Position numbers and translations under genes: made by a program. Below the pieces are notes generated by a model. It was given only the letters and a program-made list of their open reading frames with translations, was not told the origin of the DNA and searched no databases. A DNA stretch of 64,000 nt from Mycolicibacterium peregrinum (GTDB lineage: Bacteria; Actinomycetota; Actinomycetes; Mycobacteriales; Mycobacteriaceae): assembly GCF_001665625.1 (NCBI RefSeq), contig NZ_LZSY01000080.1, forward strand, positions 1-64,000, read 5' to 3'. Of the stretch, positions 51,948 to 61,321 are shown piece by piece; position 1 is the stretch's first letter; each line of letters starts with the position of its first letter.

Positions 51948-51967
51948 CATAACTGACTTCTGTTATG
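51948..51967. promoter_or_regulatory. Dyad between PhyH and TetR genes
   Basis: CATAAC (51948-51953) and its reverse complement GTTATG (51962-51967) with 8 bases between, within a 45-base divergent promoter. Likely TetR operator for both genes. Confidence 0.55.
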
Positions 51968-51976
51968 GTTCGGACT

Positions 51977-52552
51977 ATGGCACGCGCGCCGGTCGGACGT
52001 CAACAACTGATCGATGCCGCGCGCGACGAACTCGTGCACGGAAACGGCGTCTTCGAACTCAGCGGCCTGACCCGCCGCGCCGGCCTCAGTACCGGCGCCC
52101 TCTATCACCACTTCGGATCGAAGAGCGGGCTTCTGACCGCGATCTATGACGGCTTCTACGACGGGTTGCGCCACGCGATCGCCGATGCCCACCTACCCGA
52201 CGGAGATTGGGCTACTCGTGAACGCGACCGCACTCACCGCTTCGTCGCCTATCACCTTGCCGACCCGCTGGCGCCGATTCTGCTCAACCGTACCGCCGGC
52301 GACCCGCAGCTCACCGAACTCGGGGAGGCCTACATTCACGACCTCATCGACAACGCCGCCGCCAACATCCGCCATGGACAGCAACTCGGCGAACTCCCAA
52401 CAGATCTGGACCCCGACGGTGCAGCGGCTTACGTCATCGGAGGCCTGCGTCACGGCATCGCGCAACAACTCCGAGTCATCCCGACGCCGAATTCCGATCA
52501 AGCCACACAGACACTTTGGCGCTTCACTGCTGCGGTCCTCGGCATCACCTAG
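51977..52552 (+). CDS. TetR-family regulator, divergent from PhyH
   Basis: 191 residues. HTH in FELSGLTRRAGLSTGALYHHFGSKSGLL (residues about 28-55), followed by a helical effector domain (FVAYHLADPLAPILLNRTAG). The start ATG is at 51977; an in-frame ATG 12 bases earlier lies inside the operator. Controls the PhyH oxygenase by position. Effector not known. Confidence 0.82.
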   Translation: MARAPVGRQQLIDAARDELVHGNGVFELSGLTRRAGLSTGALYHHFGSKSGLLTAIYDGFYDGLRHAIADAHLPDGDWATRERDRTHRFVAYHLADPLAPILLNRTAGDPQLTELGEAYIHDLIDNAAANIRHGQQLGELPTDLDPDGAAAYVIGGLRHGIAQQLRVIPTPNSDQATQTLWRFTAAVLGIT

Positions 52553-52570
52553 GCCGATGACCCAACGGTG

Positions 52571-52957
52571 TCAGTCCCGGTCGTCGCGACCGCGCCCCGT
52601 GAACCGGTTGATGGCGGAGACGCCCGGCAGGTTCGTCAACATCCGGAACACGTCATTGCCCGTGTTGATCAACGATTCCAGTTGCGGCAGGAGGCGGTCC
52701 AACGTACGGAACATCGGGTCGGCCATGGCCATATACCGTTCGGTCCGATCGATGGTGGTGTTGAGCCGTTCTGTCGCGACCGCAAGATTCTCCAGCAGAT
52801 CGGGTAACTGGGCGGCAAGTTGAGCCGACGCCGGCGGAATGCGCATCGCGCCGCTTGCCACCGCCTGGGCGGCGCCGACGGCGGACTGAGCCGTCTCGAC
52901 GGCTGCCTGAGCGGCCGATTTGAGGTCGCTGGGTTTAGGTACCTTCTGGCTACTCAT
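52571..52957 (-). CDS. Hypothetical helical mycobacterial protein
   Basis: 128 residues, mostly helical. A low-complexity Ala-rich stretch (AAQAAVETAQSAVGAAQAV) at the N-terminus precedes a heptad-like LLENLAVATERLNTTIDRTERYMAMADPMF, so it may form a coiled coil. No signal peptide or catalytic motif. Similar proteins are common in mycobacteria without assigned roles. It is convergent with the TetR gene and divergent from the epimerase. Confidence 0.6.
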   Translation of the reverse strand: MSSQKVPKPSDLKSAAQAAVETAQSAVGAAQAVASGAMRIPPASAQLAAQLPDLLENLAVATERLNTTIDRTERYMAMADPMFRTLDRLLPQLESLINTGNDVFRMLTNLPGVSAINRFTGRGRDDRD

Positions 52958-53033
52958 ACCGCTAACTGTCCCCCCACGTCGGCCACTCCGTCAGCAATAT
53001 GCTCGAGCTGACCCGCACGAGAGGAACCCCCGT

Positions 53034-54116
53034 ATGAGCACACCTCGCACCTCGATCGACCCGGACGCGCCGGTGCTCGTCACGGGCGCCAGCGGGTACA
53101 TCGGCAGCTGGATCGTCCGGTTACTCCTCGAAGCCGGTCACACCGTCCACGGCACGGTGCGCAACCCTGCCAAGGCCACCGGGTTGGAGCATCTGCACAA
53201 GCTCTCCGCCGACCATCCCGGCCGACTGGAACTGTTCAAGGCAGACCTGCTCGAGCCCGGCAGTTTCGACGACGCGATGGCCGGGTGCGAGCTTGTCATG
53301 CACACCGCCTCGCCGTTCCTGCTCTCAGGTTTCAAGGACGCGCAGGAGGCACTGGTCCGCCCGGCGCTGGAGGGCACCCGCAATGTGCTCGACTCGGTGA
53401 ACCGCACCGATAGCGTCAAACGCGTGGTGCTGACCAGCAGCGTGGTCGCGATCTACGGGGACGCCCGTGAGGTGTTGGATGTCGCGGGCGGTGTCTTCAC
53501 CGACGAACATTGGAACACCACCAGCAGTGTCGACCACCAGCCCTATCCCTACTCCAAGACGGTCGCGGAGCAGGAGGCCTGGCGGTACCAACGGGCGCAG
53601 AACCGCTGGGACATGGTCACCATCCACCCGGGCCTGGTGCTCGGCCCGGCGCTGACCACGGCCAGTGATTCGGCCAGCCTGAGCACCATGAAGCAGTTCA
53701 CCGACGGCAGTCTCCTGGCCGGAGCGCCCGCGCTGACCATGGGCGTGGTGGACGTGCGCGACGTCGCCGATGCCCATCTGCGTGCCGGATTCACACCCGA
53801 GGCCCACGGCCGCTACATCGTCAACGCCGATTCTCTGACGCTTCTGGAGATCGGCAAGCTACTGCGGCGGCGGTTCGGCCCGTTCTACCCGTTCCCGAGG
53901 ATGACCGCACCCAAGGTGCTCGTGAAGGCAATCGCGCCGGCTGCCGGACTCACGCGAGAGTTCGTCGAGCACAACGTGGGATATCCATTGGCGTTCGACA
54001 ACAGCCGCAGCCGCAACGAGCTGGGGCTCACCTATCGTCCGGCGGCGCAGACGGTCACCGACCACTTCCAGCAGATGCTCGACGACGGGCTGGTCCGCCG
54101 CATGCCGGGTAGCTAG
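53034..54116 (+). CDS. NAD(P)-dependent epimerase/aldehyde reductase (extended SDR)
   Basis: 360 residues. VLVTGASGYIGSWIVRLLLE is the extended-SDR dinucleotide motif (GxxGxxG), MHTASPFLLSG and VVLTSSVVAIYG contain the catalytic Thr/Ser region, and YPYSKTVAEQEAW provides the YxxxK pair. Resembles dihydroflavonol-4-reductase, cinnamyl-alcohol or aldehyde reductases in length and motif spacing. GAGAGGAA lies nine bases before the ATG at 53034. Its last 4 bases overlap the convergent TetR gene. Confidence 0.86.
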   Translation: MSTPRTSIDPDAPVLVTGASGYIGSWIVRLLLEAGHTVHGTVRNPAKATGLEHLHKLSADHPGRLELFKADLLEPGSFDDAMAGCELVMHTASPFLLSGFKDAQEALVRPALEGTRNVLDSVNRTDSVKRVVLTSSVVAIYGDAREVLDVAGGVFTDEHWNTTSSVDHQPYPYSKTVAEQEAWRYQRAQNRWDMVTIHPGLVLGPALTTASDSASLSTMKQFTDGSLLAGAPALTMGVVDVRDVADAHLRAGFTPEAHGRYIVNADSLTLLEIGKLLRRRFGPFYPFPRMTAPKVLVKAIAPAAGLTREFVEHNVGYPLAFDNSRSRNELGLTYRPAAQTVTDHFQQMLDDGLVRRMPGS

Positions 54117-54793
54117 CCCACGGGTTCGGGCGGAAGCCCATACTGCACCGCGATACCGGTGAGCAACATCGTCATTCGGTGCTGAAAGGCGTCTTCGCTG
54201 AACGGATCGAACCCGGACTGTGCGACCGCACGCAACGTCGGATAGTCGGACGCGGAACGTTTGGCGGTGAGTTTGAAGATCCGGGCCAGCCAGGGCTGTC
54301 CGCTTTCGGCGTGGAGGTGTTCACGGTGCGCCTCGGTGACGCTGCCGATCGCCATCGCGCTCACCGCAGCCCAGACCGCCATCGCGTCGTCAGGCGACAG
54401 GCCGTGCCCGGCCAGTGCTTCGACGGCGTCGCCGTTGCACTGCATCTCCATCTCGTCGCGGACCCCGCCGGTGACGAACTTCTCGACCAGCGCCGGCTCG
54501 GAGGCCAAGACCGTCCTGATGTAGGACGCATAGCTGCGCATCCAGGTCGCCCAATGCTCGCCGGAATAACGCGGGGGCGGTGACATGACCAAGGCGCTCT
54601 CGGTGGCCAGTCGCAGCAGATCGTCCTGGTTCTTCACGTGGTGATACAGCCCGGGCAGGCTGATGCCGAGGTGTTCGGCCACGCGGCGCATCGTGACGTT
54701 TTCGGTGCCGATCTCCCGCACCGCTGCGACAATGGCGCTGTGGTCGATACGGGGAGGCCTCCCTCGACGCGGCGTTAATTCGTTGGCGCTCAT
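54113..54793 (-). CDS. TetR-family regulator (TetR_C type)
   Basis: 226 residues. N-terminal basic arm RRGRPPRIDHS, HTH TMRRVAEHLGISLPGLYHHVKNQDDLL (residues about 35-62), C-terminal helical effector domain. Divergent from the oxidoreductase at 54957 with an imperfect dyad near 54878-54900; probably represses that operon and itself. Confidence 0.84.
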   Translation of the reverse strand: MSANELTPRRGRPPRIDHSAIVAAVREIGTENVTMRRVAEHLGISLPGLYHHVKNQDDLLRLATESALVMSPPPRYSGEHWATWMRSYASYIRTVLASEPALVEKFVTGGVRDEMEMQCNGDAVEALAGHGLSPDDAMAVWAAVSAMAIGSVTEAHREHLHAESGQPWLARIFKLTAKRSASDYPTLRAVAQSGFDPFSEDAFQHRMTMLLTGIAVQYGLPPEPVG

Positions 54794-54864
54794 GTCATCC
54801 CGGTTGCTTCTCCCGCGGGCTCATGGGTGTCCTCCCGCCTGGCGAGACACTTTCAGTCTGGGGC

Positions 54865-54900
54865 TTGACGATAATCGATATGCATTCTAAGAATCAATAT
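54865..54900. promoter_or_regulatory. Promoter with overlapping dyad upstream of the oxidoreductase operon
   Basis: TTGACG (54865-54870) as -35, then 17 bases and TAAGAA as a weak -10. The imperfect dyad ATATGCATTCT-A-AGAATCAATAT (54878-54900, 9 of 11 pairs) spans the -10 region. The TetR protein encoded at 54113-54793 is the natural ligand. Confidence 0.5.
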
Positions 54901-54956
54901 GAAAAATCGGATGGACACCTCGATCTTCTCGATCCTCCATAGAAATGAGCAGCGAC

Positions 54957-55982
54957 ATGACTGACTCCGCGCACCGCCAGAACCGTCAAGTCCTGTTGCG
55001 TCGCCGCCCGAATGGGCTGGTCTCCCCGGACGACACGGAAATGGTGACCACGTCTGCGCCGGTTCCTGCCGACGGTGAGGCACTGCTGCGGACGACGTAT
55101 GTGGGCATCGACGCGGCCGCTCGCACCTGGCTGGACGGCGAACCCGGCTACCTGCCGGCTCTCGAATTGGGCGAGGTCGTCCGAGTCGCCGGCATCGGCG
55201 AAGTTGTCGAATCACGTTGCGATGCCTACAAGGTGGGCGATCTGGTCACCACGCTGACGGGGCTGCAGGACTACGCGATCATCCGCGACGACCTCTTCAG
55301 TACGCCGGTGGTTGGTTACACCGATCCGCTGGCGGTGATGTCGATCTACGGACCGACGGGCGCCACGGCGTATTTCGGCATGAAGGGGGTCGGCAAGCCG
55401 CAGGCCGGTGAGACGGTGGTGGTGTCGGCCGCAGCGGGCGCGACCGGATCGGTGGCAGGCCAGATCGCCAAGATCGCCGGTGCCCGGGTGGTCGGTATCG
55501 CGGGCGGCCCGGAAAAATGCCGGGCCGTGGTCGAGGATTTCGGCTTCGACGCGTGCGTCGACTACAAGGCCGGCGACGTGTCCGCCGCGCTCAAGGAGCA
55601 GTGTCCGAACGGGATCAACGTCTACTTCGACAATGTCGGCGGAGACATCCTCAATGCGGTGCTCGGCAACTTGGCGCACAAAGCACGGGTGGTGATGTGC
55701 GGCATCATCTCGAGCTATCTCAACGGCGATCACCCAGGCCCGGCCAACTACGTCAACCTGCTTGCCACGTCCTCGACGATGCAGGGCTTCATCGCACTCG
55801 AAGAGTGGGCGCACTTCGATGAGGCCTTCGCCGCGCTGAGTGAATGGGAGCAACAAGGGCTGCTCGTCCATCGCGAAACCGTTTACGAGGGACTCGAATC
55901 CAGTATCGACGCCCTCAACGGACTGTTCACCGGGGCCAACATCGGCAAGATGCTCGTCAGGATCAACGAACCGGAAAACTGA
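54957..55982 (+). CDS. NADP-dependent MDR oxidoreductase (zinc-free, CurA-like)
   Basis: 341 residues. Cofactor-binding VVVSAAAGATGSVAGQIAKIAGARVVGIAGG (residues about 155-185), INVYFDNVGGDILNAVL, and no zinc ligands; layout matches medium-chain NADP-dependent alkenal/one reductases and 2-alkenal-like enzymes. An upstream ATG at 54945 is also possible. The next gene starts 4 bases after its stop, so both form an operon, controlled by the divergent TetR at 54113. Confidence 0.84.
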   Translation: MTDSAHRQNRQVLLRRRPNGLVSPDDTEMVTTSAPVPADGEALLRTTYVGIDAAARTWLDGEPGYLPALELGEVVRVAGIGEVVESRCDAYKVGDLVTTLTGLQDYAIIRDDLFSTPVVGYTDPLAVMSIYGPTGATAYFGMKGVGKPQAGETVVVSAAAGATGSVAGQIAKIAGARVVGIAGGPEKCRAVVEDFGFDACVDYKAGDVSAALKEQCPNGINVYFDNVGGDILNAVLGNLAHKARVVMCGIISSYLNGDHPGPANYVNLLATSSTMQGFIALEEWAHFDEAFAALSEWEQQGLLVHRETVYEGLESSIDALNGLFTGANIGKMLVRINEPEN

Positions 55983-55986
55983 CACC

Positions 55987-57105
55987 GTGCTGACCCCTTT
56001 TGATGACTACCCCATTCACAGCTCGGCCGACCCGGTCGCCACACCGGTCAGTGCCGACCCCAACCACTACGACCGCTACTGGTTCAACGGTCATCAGCGG
56101 GACGGCGAGTTCTACTTCGGTGCGGCGATGGGCCACTACCCGGTTCGCGGGATCATCGACGCCGCCTTCAGTGTGGTCAAGGACGGAGTGGAACATTCGG
56201 TCTTCGCTTCGGGGGCAATGCCGCTGGACCGATCGGCGACCGTCGGCCCGTTCCGTATCGAGGTCGTCGAACCGCTGCGCACCATCCGCTACCTCGTCGA
56301 CTCCAACGAACACGCCATCTCCTGCGATCTGACCTTCCGCGCCACCACCGTCGCCATCGAGGAACCGCGCCAACAGCGGCGTACCGCCGAAGGCATCGTG
56401 CTGACCGACCACACCCGGCTCACCCAGTGGGGATCATGGGAAGGAACGATCTGCGTCGACGGCGAGGATCTGACGGTCGAGGCCGGCGCCGTGCCCGGAA
56501 CCCGCGACCGGTCCTGGGGAGTTCGGCCCATCGGCGAGCAGGTACCCGTGCTCCGGCAGCCGATGCCCTTTCAGGTGTTCTGGCTCTGGGCGCCTTTGCA
56601 TTTCGGCGATCGATTCACGCACTACGCCTTCCACGAACACGAGGACGGGCGCCGCTGGTTGGAGACGGCGCAGATTCTGGATCCGATTCCGGCGGGCGCC
56701 TCACCGTGCAGCCGGGTGGGTGTGCGCGAGTGTTACGACATCGGCTACGAACTCGAGTGGGAGCCGGGACGGCGAGAGATCCGACGGGCTCACCTGTGGT
56801 TCACCGATCCCGTCGACGGTGCGACCCACATCGAAGTGGAAAAGCTCTTCACCTTCCGGATGCGCGGGATCGGCTACTGGCATCCGCATTGGGGACACGG
56901 CTCCCGTCACGGACAATTCGAGATCGGCAGGGAGTCCATCGATCTCGACGCCTTCGACCCGACCGACTTCGCCTCGATTCACTTGCAGAACGTCGTCAAG
57001 GCCACCATGGGTGAGCGCACCGGGATCGGTGTCGTCGAGCAGATCGCGATCGGGCCACACGCACCGTCGGGGCTCACCGGATTCCTCGACGGGTACCAAC
57101 CCTGA
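55987..57105 (+). CDS. Lipocalin-like/CrtC-type protein of unknown function
   Basis: 372 residues from GTG 55987. Beta-rich with motifs such as DRYWFNGHQRDGEFYFGAA, EHAISCDLTFRA, GTRDRSWGVRPIGEQVP and RRWLETAQILDPIP. The double-barrel lipocalin layout is seen in AttH/CrtC hydratases and in large mycobacterial hypothetical families. No catalytic residues stand out. It is directly downstream of the NADP oxidoreductase, suggesting the two act on the same compound. Confidence 0.65.
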   Translation: MLTPFDDYPIHSSADPVATPVSADPNHYDRYWFNGHQRDGEFYFGAAMGHYPVRGIIDAAFSVVKDGVEHSVFASGAMPLDRSATVGPFRIEVVEPLRTIRYLVDSNEHAISCDLTFRATTVAIEEPRQQRRTAEGIVLTDHTRLTQWGSWEGTICVDGEDLTVEAGAVPGTRDRSWGVRPIGEQVPVLRQPMPFQVFWLWAPLHFGDRFTHYAFHEHEDGRRWLETAQILDPIPAGASPCSRVGVRECYDIGYELEWEPGRREIRRAHLWFTDPVDGATHIEVEKLFTFRMRGIGYWHPHWGHGSRHGQFEIGRESIDLDAFDPTDFASIHLQNVVKATMGERTGIGVVEQIAIGPHAPSGLTGFLDGYQP

Positions 57106-57312
57106 CGCTGCTGCGCGTCGGCCAACTGTTACATGACGCGCAAGGTCTTCGCGCGCAGGTGCCATGAGTACTGCGCTACCCGTTCTGACGCACCGCCGGG
57201 CGGCGTTCGAGCGTTGCGTCCGATACCAAAACGCAACCTACGCAATGAATTACCACTGTGGAATTTGATAATGGATGGGGCGGACGTGACTATTGTGGTC
57301 TAGAGTACGTAC

Positions 57313-57327
57313 GTACGTAGTTACTAC
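57313..57327. promoter_or_regulatory. BlaI-type operator upstream of the NlpC/P60 gene
   Basis: GTACGTAG (57313-57320) immediately followed by TACTAC (57322-57327) in a stretch of repeated TACG. It is 64 bases before the start codon. The same GTACGTAG octamer lies before blaI and the L,D-transpeptidase gene. Confidence 0.55.
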
Positions 57328-57390
57328 ATAGTTCCCGTGGATGTGGAGGCTTTGTCTCCGCCACGGCTATCGCAAGGCGGAGGGGGATGC

Positions 57391-58128
57391 GTGACCATGC
57401 CTTCCATGGCCCACAGGCGTTCCCTCTGCTGGGATCGCCGAACACTCATGCGCACAGGGATTCTCGCCGCGGCAGCGTTGGCAGCCATGGGCACTCCCCT
57501 TGCCCACGCGGAACCCAACGCCGGCCAGTGGGACCCCACTCTGCCCAACATTCTCAGTGCGGGAGCGCCGGGTGATCCGGTCGCCATTGCCAATGCGTCG
57601 TTGCAGGCGAGCGCTTTTGCCGCGCAGACGACGTTCGACATGGGCCGGAAGTTTCTCGGCAGCCTGGGTCTCGGGCCCGCGGACACCGGTGCGGCCCCCG
57701 TCCTGCGCGGCAACCGCGTCTATGGCAGGCAGGCAGTCGAGTACGTGATCCGGCGGGCCGGCACCCAACTCGGGGTGCCGTATTCGTGGGGTGGCGGCAG
57801 CCTGACCGGGCCCAGTCGCGGAGTGGATTCCGGCGCCCGCACCGTCGGCTTCGACTGCTCCGGGCTCACCCGCTATGCGTTCGCCGGCGTCGGAGTCCTG
57901 CTCCCCCGCTATTCGGGCGATCAGTACACGGCGGGACGCCACCTGCCGCCGTCGCAGGCCAAGCGAGGAGATCTGCTGTTCTGGGGCCCCGGTGGCGGAC
58001 AGCACGAAGCGCTCTACCTCGGCGGTGGCCAGATGCTCGAGGCGCAGCAGACCGGTGTCCCGATCAAGATCTCTCCGGTACGTACCTCCGGGATGACGCC
58101 GTATGTCACTCGCATCATCGAGTACTGA
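57391..58128 (+). CDS. NlpC/P60-family peptidoglycan endopeptidase
   Basis: 245 residues. Signal: SLCWDRRTLMRTGILAAAAL with a twin Arg and a hydrophobic helix; cleavage near LAHAEP; a Tat-type signal is possible. Catalytic domain (from about 125): RTVGFDCSGLTRYAF (Cys), GQHEALYLGGGQML (His), matching RipB/RipD-like D,L-endopeptidases. It should act in the periplasm on meso-DAP stem peptides. The GTG at 57391 has GGAGG six bases upstream. A BlaI-type site overlaps the promoter. Convergent with the blaR1-like gene. Confidence 0.85.
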   Translation: MTMPSMAHRRSLCWDRRTLMRTGILAAAALAAMGTPLAHAEPNAGQWDPTLPNILSAGAPGDPVAIANASLQASAFAAQTTFDMGRKFLGSLGLGPADTGAAPVLRGNRVYGRQAVEYVIRRAGTQLGVPYSWGGGSLTGPSRGVDSGARTVGFDCSGLTRYAFAGVGVLLPRYSGDQYTAGRHLPPSQAKRGDLLFWGPGGGQHEALYLGGGQMLEAQQTGVPIKISPVRTSGMTPYVTRIIEY

Positions 58129-58130
58129 CC

Positions 58131-59069
58131 TCAGCGACAGAGCAGGCCCGATGCACCCAACACGACCGTCGCGACCGGAACCAGGGCGATCACTGCCATC
58201 GCCCCGAAGAGACCTGCCCCGGCCCCGACCCGGATCCACGGCGCGGGAGGAAGAGCAAGGCGCTCAGCACGGTTCAGCAAGGCCACGTCGGCGGCGCCGA
58301 GGGCCTGTGCCGGCGTCGCTCCGGCGAGTGCCATCAGCCCGGACAGAAGCGTGTGCTGTCCATGGCGGCGCACCGCGACATCGTCGGCGCACATTTCCAG
58401 CAGCCGACCGACATCCGCGGCGCCCCGGGTCATCAGCCGCACCCGTGGAAAAACCATCGCCAATCCGCGCAACGCGGTCACGATCTTCGGATGGCGTCCG
58501 TCGAGATGCGCCCGCTCATGGGCCAGTACAGCCTGCAGCTCATCGCTGCCCAGTGCGGCAATCGCCCCAGTGGTGACCACGATCGCCGGCGGCTTTCCCG
58601 CCACGCAGTAGGCAGTGCGCTCACCGGTGTCGACGATGAAGACGTCGCGCTGATCGGTCGGACGTCCCACCAGACGCACCGCCTGGGCGTGACCGTCGGC
58701 ATGGGCGCGCAGCCGCCGAATGGTGCGCTGGGCTTTGATCCCGACACGGACCAGCGCCACGAACAGCGCGACTGCCCCGACCATCACCGATGCTTGCGCC
58801 ACGATGCCTGCACGCCCGGCCGCGATGTCGCAGAGGAACTCCACACACGACGCCAGGAATGATGTGCGCCGGCCGCCGTGGAAGACCACGTCGAGGATGA
58901 CCAGCACCGGAATGACGATCCAGGTGGCCAGGACGCTGACGACGGCCGTCAACCATGCCGCCACACCGAATCTGGGGGCGGATCCGCCGCGGGTGAGAGC
59001 GCTGAGCAGCGTCGGCGCCAACACCATCATTGCCACGCTGTAGATCAGCAGACCCGCGGCGACGTTCAC
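58131..59069 (-). CDS. BlaR1/M56-family membrane metallopeptidase
   Basis: 312 residues: four N- and C-terminal transmembrane helices and a zinc-peptidase loop with VLAHERAHLDGRHP (HExxH, near residue 190) and MCADDVAVRR (Glu-equivalent acidic region). It lacks the penicillin-binding sensor domain of staphylococcal BlaR1, so it senses something else or acts by partner. Starts within a 4-base overlap with the blaI stop, so both are translated together. Role by analogy: cleaves or triggers cleavage of BlaI to switch on targets. Confidence 0.84.
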   Translation of the reverse strand: MNVAAGLLIYSVAMMVLAPTLLSALTRGGSAPRFGVAAWLTAVVSVLATWIVIPVLVILDVVFHGGRRTSFLASCVEFLCDIAAGRAGIVAQASVMVGAVALFVALVRVGIKAQRTIRRLRAHADGHAQAVRLVGRPTDQRDVFIVDTGERTAYCVAGKPPAIVVTTGAIAALGSDELQAVLAHERAHLDGRHPKIVTALRGLAMVFPRVRLMTRGAADVGRLLEMCADDVAVRRHGQHTLLSGLMALAGATPAQALGAADVALLNRAERLALPPAPWIRVGAGAGLFGAMAVIALVPVATVVLGASGLLCR

Positions 59070-59455
59070 CGCTTTTTCGCCCTCGTCGATCGTCTTGCCA
59101 GCGTGCGTAGCGCGGCGCGCAGTCGATCGGAATCCTGCGGGTCGATCTGCTCGATGAAGTAGCTGAGCACCAGATCGGAACGGCCGCCACCGTCGAGCGC
59201 CTCACGCATCAACTGAGCGGTGTGCTGCTCGCGGTTCAACCGCGGCCAGTACCGGTAGGCCCGGCCGTCGCGGTCGCGTTCCAGCCAGCCCTTCGTGTGC
59301 AGATTGTCCATCGTCGACATCACGGTGGTGTACGCGATCCGACGCTCTTCGACGAGCTCATCGAACACCTCGCGCACCGTGACCGCCGCGGGACCGCGAT
59401 TCCAGATTCGGTCCATGATGTCGGCCTCGAGTTCGCCGAATCCTCGTACGCGCAC
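59066..59455 (-). CDS. blaI: BlaI/MecI-family repressor
   Basis: 129 residues from GTG 59455 (RVRGFGELEADIMDRIWN, then VTVREVFDELVEERRIAYTTVMSTMDNLHTKGWLERDR), the winged-helix DNA-binding domain of the MecI/BlaI/CopY family; the C-terminal helices mediate dimerisation. GGAGG lies six bases upstream of the start; the longer frame to 59587 is not needed. Coupled to the BlaR1-like gene. The operator GTACGTAG dyad is 80 bases upstream of the start. Confidence 0.88.
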   Translation of the reverse strand: MRVRGFGELEADIMDRIWNRGPAAVTVREVFDELVEERRIAYTTVMSTMDNLHTKGWLERDRDGRAYRYWPRLNREQHTAQLMREALDGGGRSDLVLSYFIEQIDPQDSDRLRAALRTLARRSTRAKKR

Positions 59456-59532
59456 AGCATCCCTCCAAGATCGGTGAGGTGAGCGTACCTCGCGCCGGGG
59501 TGCCGCAGCGGTCTCGACGCGGTGGCCGTATC

Positions 59533-59556
59533 TACTACATAGGCTAGTACGTAGTA
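59533..59556. promoter_or_regulatory. BlaI-type operator upstream of blaI
   Basis: TACTAC (59533-59538) and GTAGTA (59551-59556) with 12 bases between, containing GTACGTAG (59547-59554). Fits the BlaI/MecI dyad TACTAC...GTAGTA and an autoregulated blaI operon. Confidence 0.65.
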
Positions 59557-59567
59557 CTGGCCTATGT

Positions 59568-61103
59568 TCACCCGGCGTAGTCGACACGGGTCATCATCCC
59601 CGCATCCTGATGGTATGTGTTGTGGCAGTGGAGCATCCATGCGCCAGGATTGTCAGCGGCGAATACCACGCGTACCCGCTGCATCGGCAACACGATCAGC
59701 GTGTCCTTACGGGCGCCGGGCCGGCCGTCGTCACCCACCACCTGAAAGGTGTGGCCGTGCAGATGCATCGGATGCCACATCATCGACGAGTTCCGGAATG
59801 TCATTGCCACGCGCTGCCCTTCGCGCACGGTCAGCGGCTGCGCTTCGGCGAAGGTGCGGCCATTGATCGTCCACTCGTAGGTCGCCATCGAGCCGCCCAG
59901 TTCGACGGGCAGTTCGGCATCTACGGGCATGGATTCCAATGTGGCCTCCGGAGTTGCAGTGAACAACCTGACCGTGCCAAGCCGTCCCCGCAGTTCCGGC
60001 GGCGCGTAGTCGGGCGGCGGGGTCGAGCCATCGGCGGTGATCAGCAAGGCCCTCGTGGACGCATTCTTCCCCTCGGCGGTCGCGACGAGCGGAAACACCC
60101 CGTCCCGTGCGGTGACGACCACGTCATAGCGCTCCCCCATCCCGAGCAGTACTGCATCCACCTCGGTGGGGACCACGGGAAAACCGTCGGTGTGGGTGAC
60201 GGTCATGGGGTGCCCGGCCAATGCCACGCGGAATGCCGTATCGGAACCGGCGTTGATCAACCGGATCCGCACCCGTTGTCCGACTCGCGCCCGGAAGCTG
60301 GTGGGGTTCTGGGCGTTTCGACCGTTCGCGACGTACATCGGGTAGTCGACGTCGCCGGCGTCGCCTCCGAGGGGCGAACTTCCGCGACCAACGGCGGGCC
60401 TCATCGCGTCGTGGCCGCTCATGCCCGGCATGCCACCCATGCCCGGCATGTCGTGTCTCTCGCCCGACGGCATGCGCAAGCGGTCGTATATCTGGGCGGG
60501 GCTTTCGCCAACGCCATCGGTCCAATCGTCGAGCATCACCACCCATTCGGCGTCATATCGGCCCGGCTCATCGGGGTCATCGATGATCACCGGGAAGTAC
60601 AGGCCGGTGTCGGCGTCGAGTCCGGTATGCGGGTGTGCCCAGTAGGTTCCGGGATGAGGCGCCGAGAACCGGTAGGTGAAATCACCTCCGTCGGGGATGT
60701 CCGGAGTGGCCGGTGCAGCCCCGTCCATGTCGTTGCGGAGCGCCAGGCCGTGCCAATGCGCCGAGGTGGCTCGGCCGAGTCTGTTGCGCACCGTGACCTC
60801 CAGTTCATCGCCGACCGACGCCCGTAACAGCGGCCCGGGCACCACGTCGTTGTAGGCGATGGTCTCGGCGATCCGACCGCCGAGATCGACTCGCGTGCGC
60901 TGCGCGGTCAAAGTGGTCGACACGGTGCGGCCACTGTGCGGGCGGCGAGCCTCGGCCGCGGTGATGGCGTCCCGAGAAGTCGCGGCGGTCGAGGTGGCGT
61001 CGGCGCCACGCTGACACGCCGCGATGGCCGTTGTGCTCAAGGCGGCCGTGGCCATGAGGAATCCCCGGCGGCTGAGACGCGGCAGGCTGGTGGTGTCGGG
61101 CAT
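59568..61103 (-). CDS. Multicopper oxidase (Tat lipoprotein, MmcO-like)
   Basis: 511 residues. Tat-type signal LSRRGFLMATAALSTTAIAAC with twin-Arg and lipobox AIAAC, so exported folded and lipid-anchored. Copper ligands: TSAHWHGLALRN, YWAHPHTG, MMWHPMHLHGHTFQV and WMLHCHNTYHQDAGMM supply the three type sites. A Met-rich segment (about residues 206-225: HDMPGMGGMPGMSGHD) is a copper-binding tail used in copper tolerance by cuprous oxidases. Resembles mycobacterial MmcO. The start ATG 61103 has CGGAG upstream. A perfect dyad lies 190 bases upstream. Convergent side faces blaI's operator region. Confidence 0.9.
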   Translation of the reverse strand: MPDTTSLPRLSRRGFLMATAALSTTAIAACQRGADATSTAATSRDAITAAEARRPHSGRTVSTTLTAQRTRVDLGGRIAETIAYNDVVPGPLLRASVGDELEVTVRNRLGRATSAHWHGLALRNDMDGAAPATPDIPDGGDFTYRFSAPHPGTYWAHPHTGLDADTGLYFPVIIDDPDEPGRYDAEWVVMLDDWTDGVGESPAQIYDRLRMPSGERHDMPGMGGMPGMSGHDAMRPAVGRGSSPLGGDAGDVDYPMYVANGRNAQNPTSFRARVGQRVRIRLINAGSDTAFRVALAGHPMTVTHTDGFPVVPTEVDAVLLGMGERYDVVVTARDGVFPLVATAEGKNASTRALLITADGSTPPPDYAPPELRGRLGTVRLFTATPEATLESMPVDAELPVELGGSMATYEWTINGRTFAEAQPLTVREGQRVAMTFRNSSMMWHPMHLHGHTFQVVGDDGRPGARKDTLIVLPMQRVRVVFAADNPGAWMLHCHNTYHQDAGMMTRVDYAG

Positions 61104-61292
61104 GGTCGGGGCTCCGGTGGTCTGACGTGATGGGTGCATGTGTGCTTGGCCTCCACCTGACCACCGGAGGACAGTGAATTGGTATGGGTTGAATGAAGGT
61201 TTGTTGAAGAACTGCGCCTCAGCGGTGGCACACCGTCGTAGGAACCGAAACTCATGTCGAACACAAAGCGCTACGCCTATTTCTACTTATTA

Positions 61293-61321
61293 ATCCCGTA
61301 TGTGGTACCTATGTACGGGAT
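61293..61321. promoter_or_regulatory. Long palindrome upstream of the multicopper oxidase
   Basis: ATCCCGTA (61293-61300) and its reverse complement TACGGGAT (61314-61321), with GGTACC in the centre. Position, 190 bases before the oxidase start, suggests a copper- or stress-responsive operator; no consensus match is claimed. Confidence 0.45.
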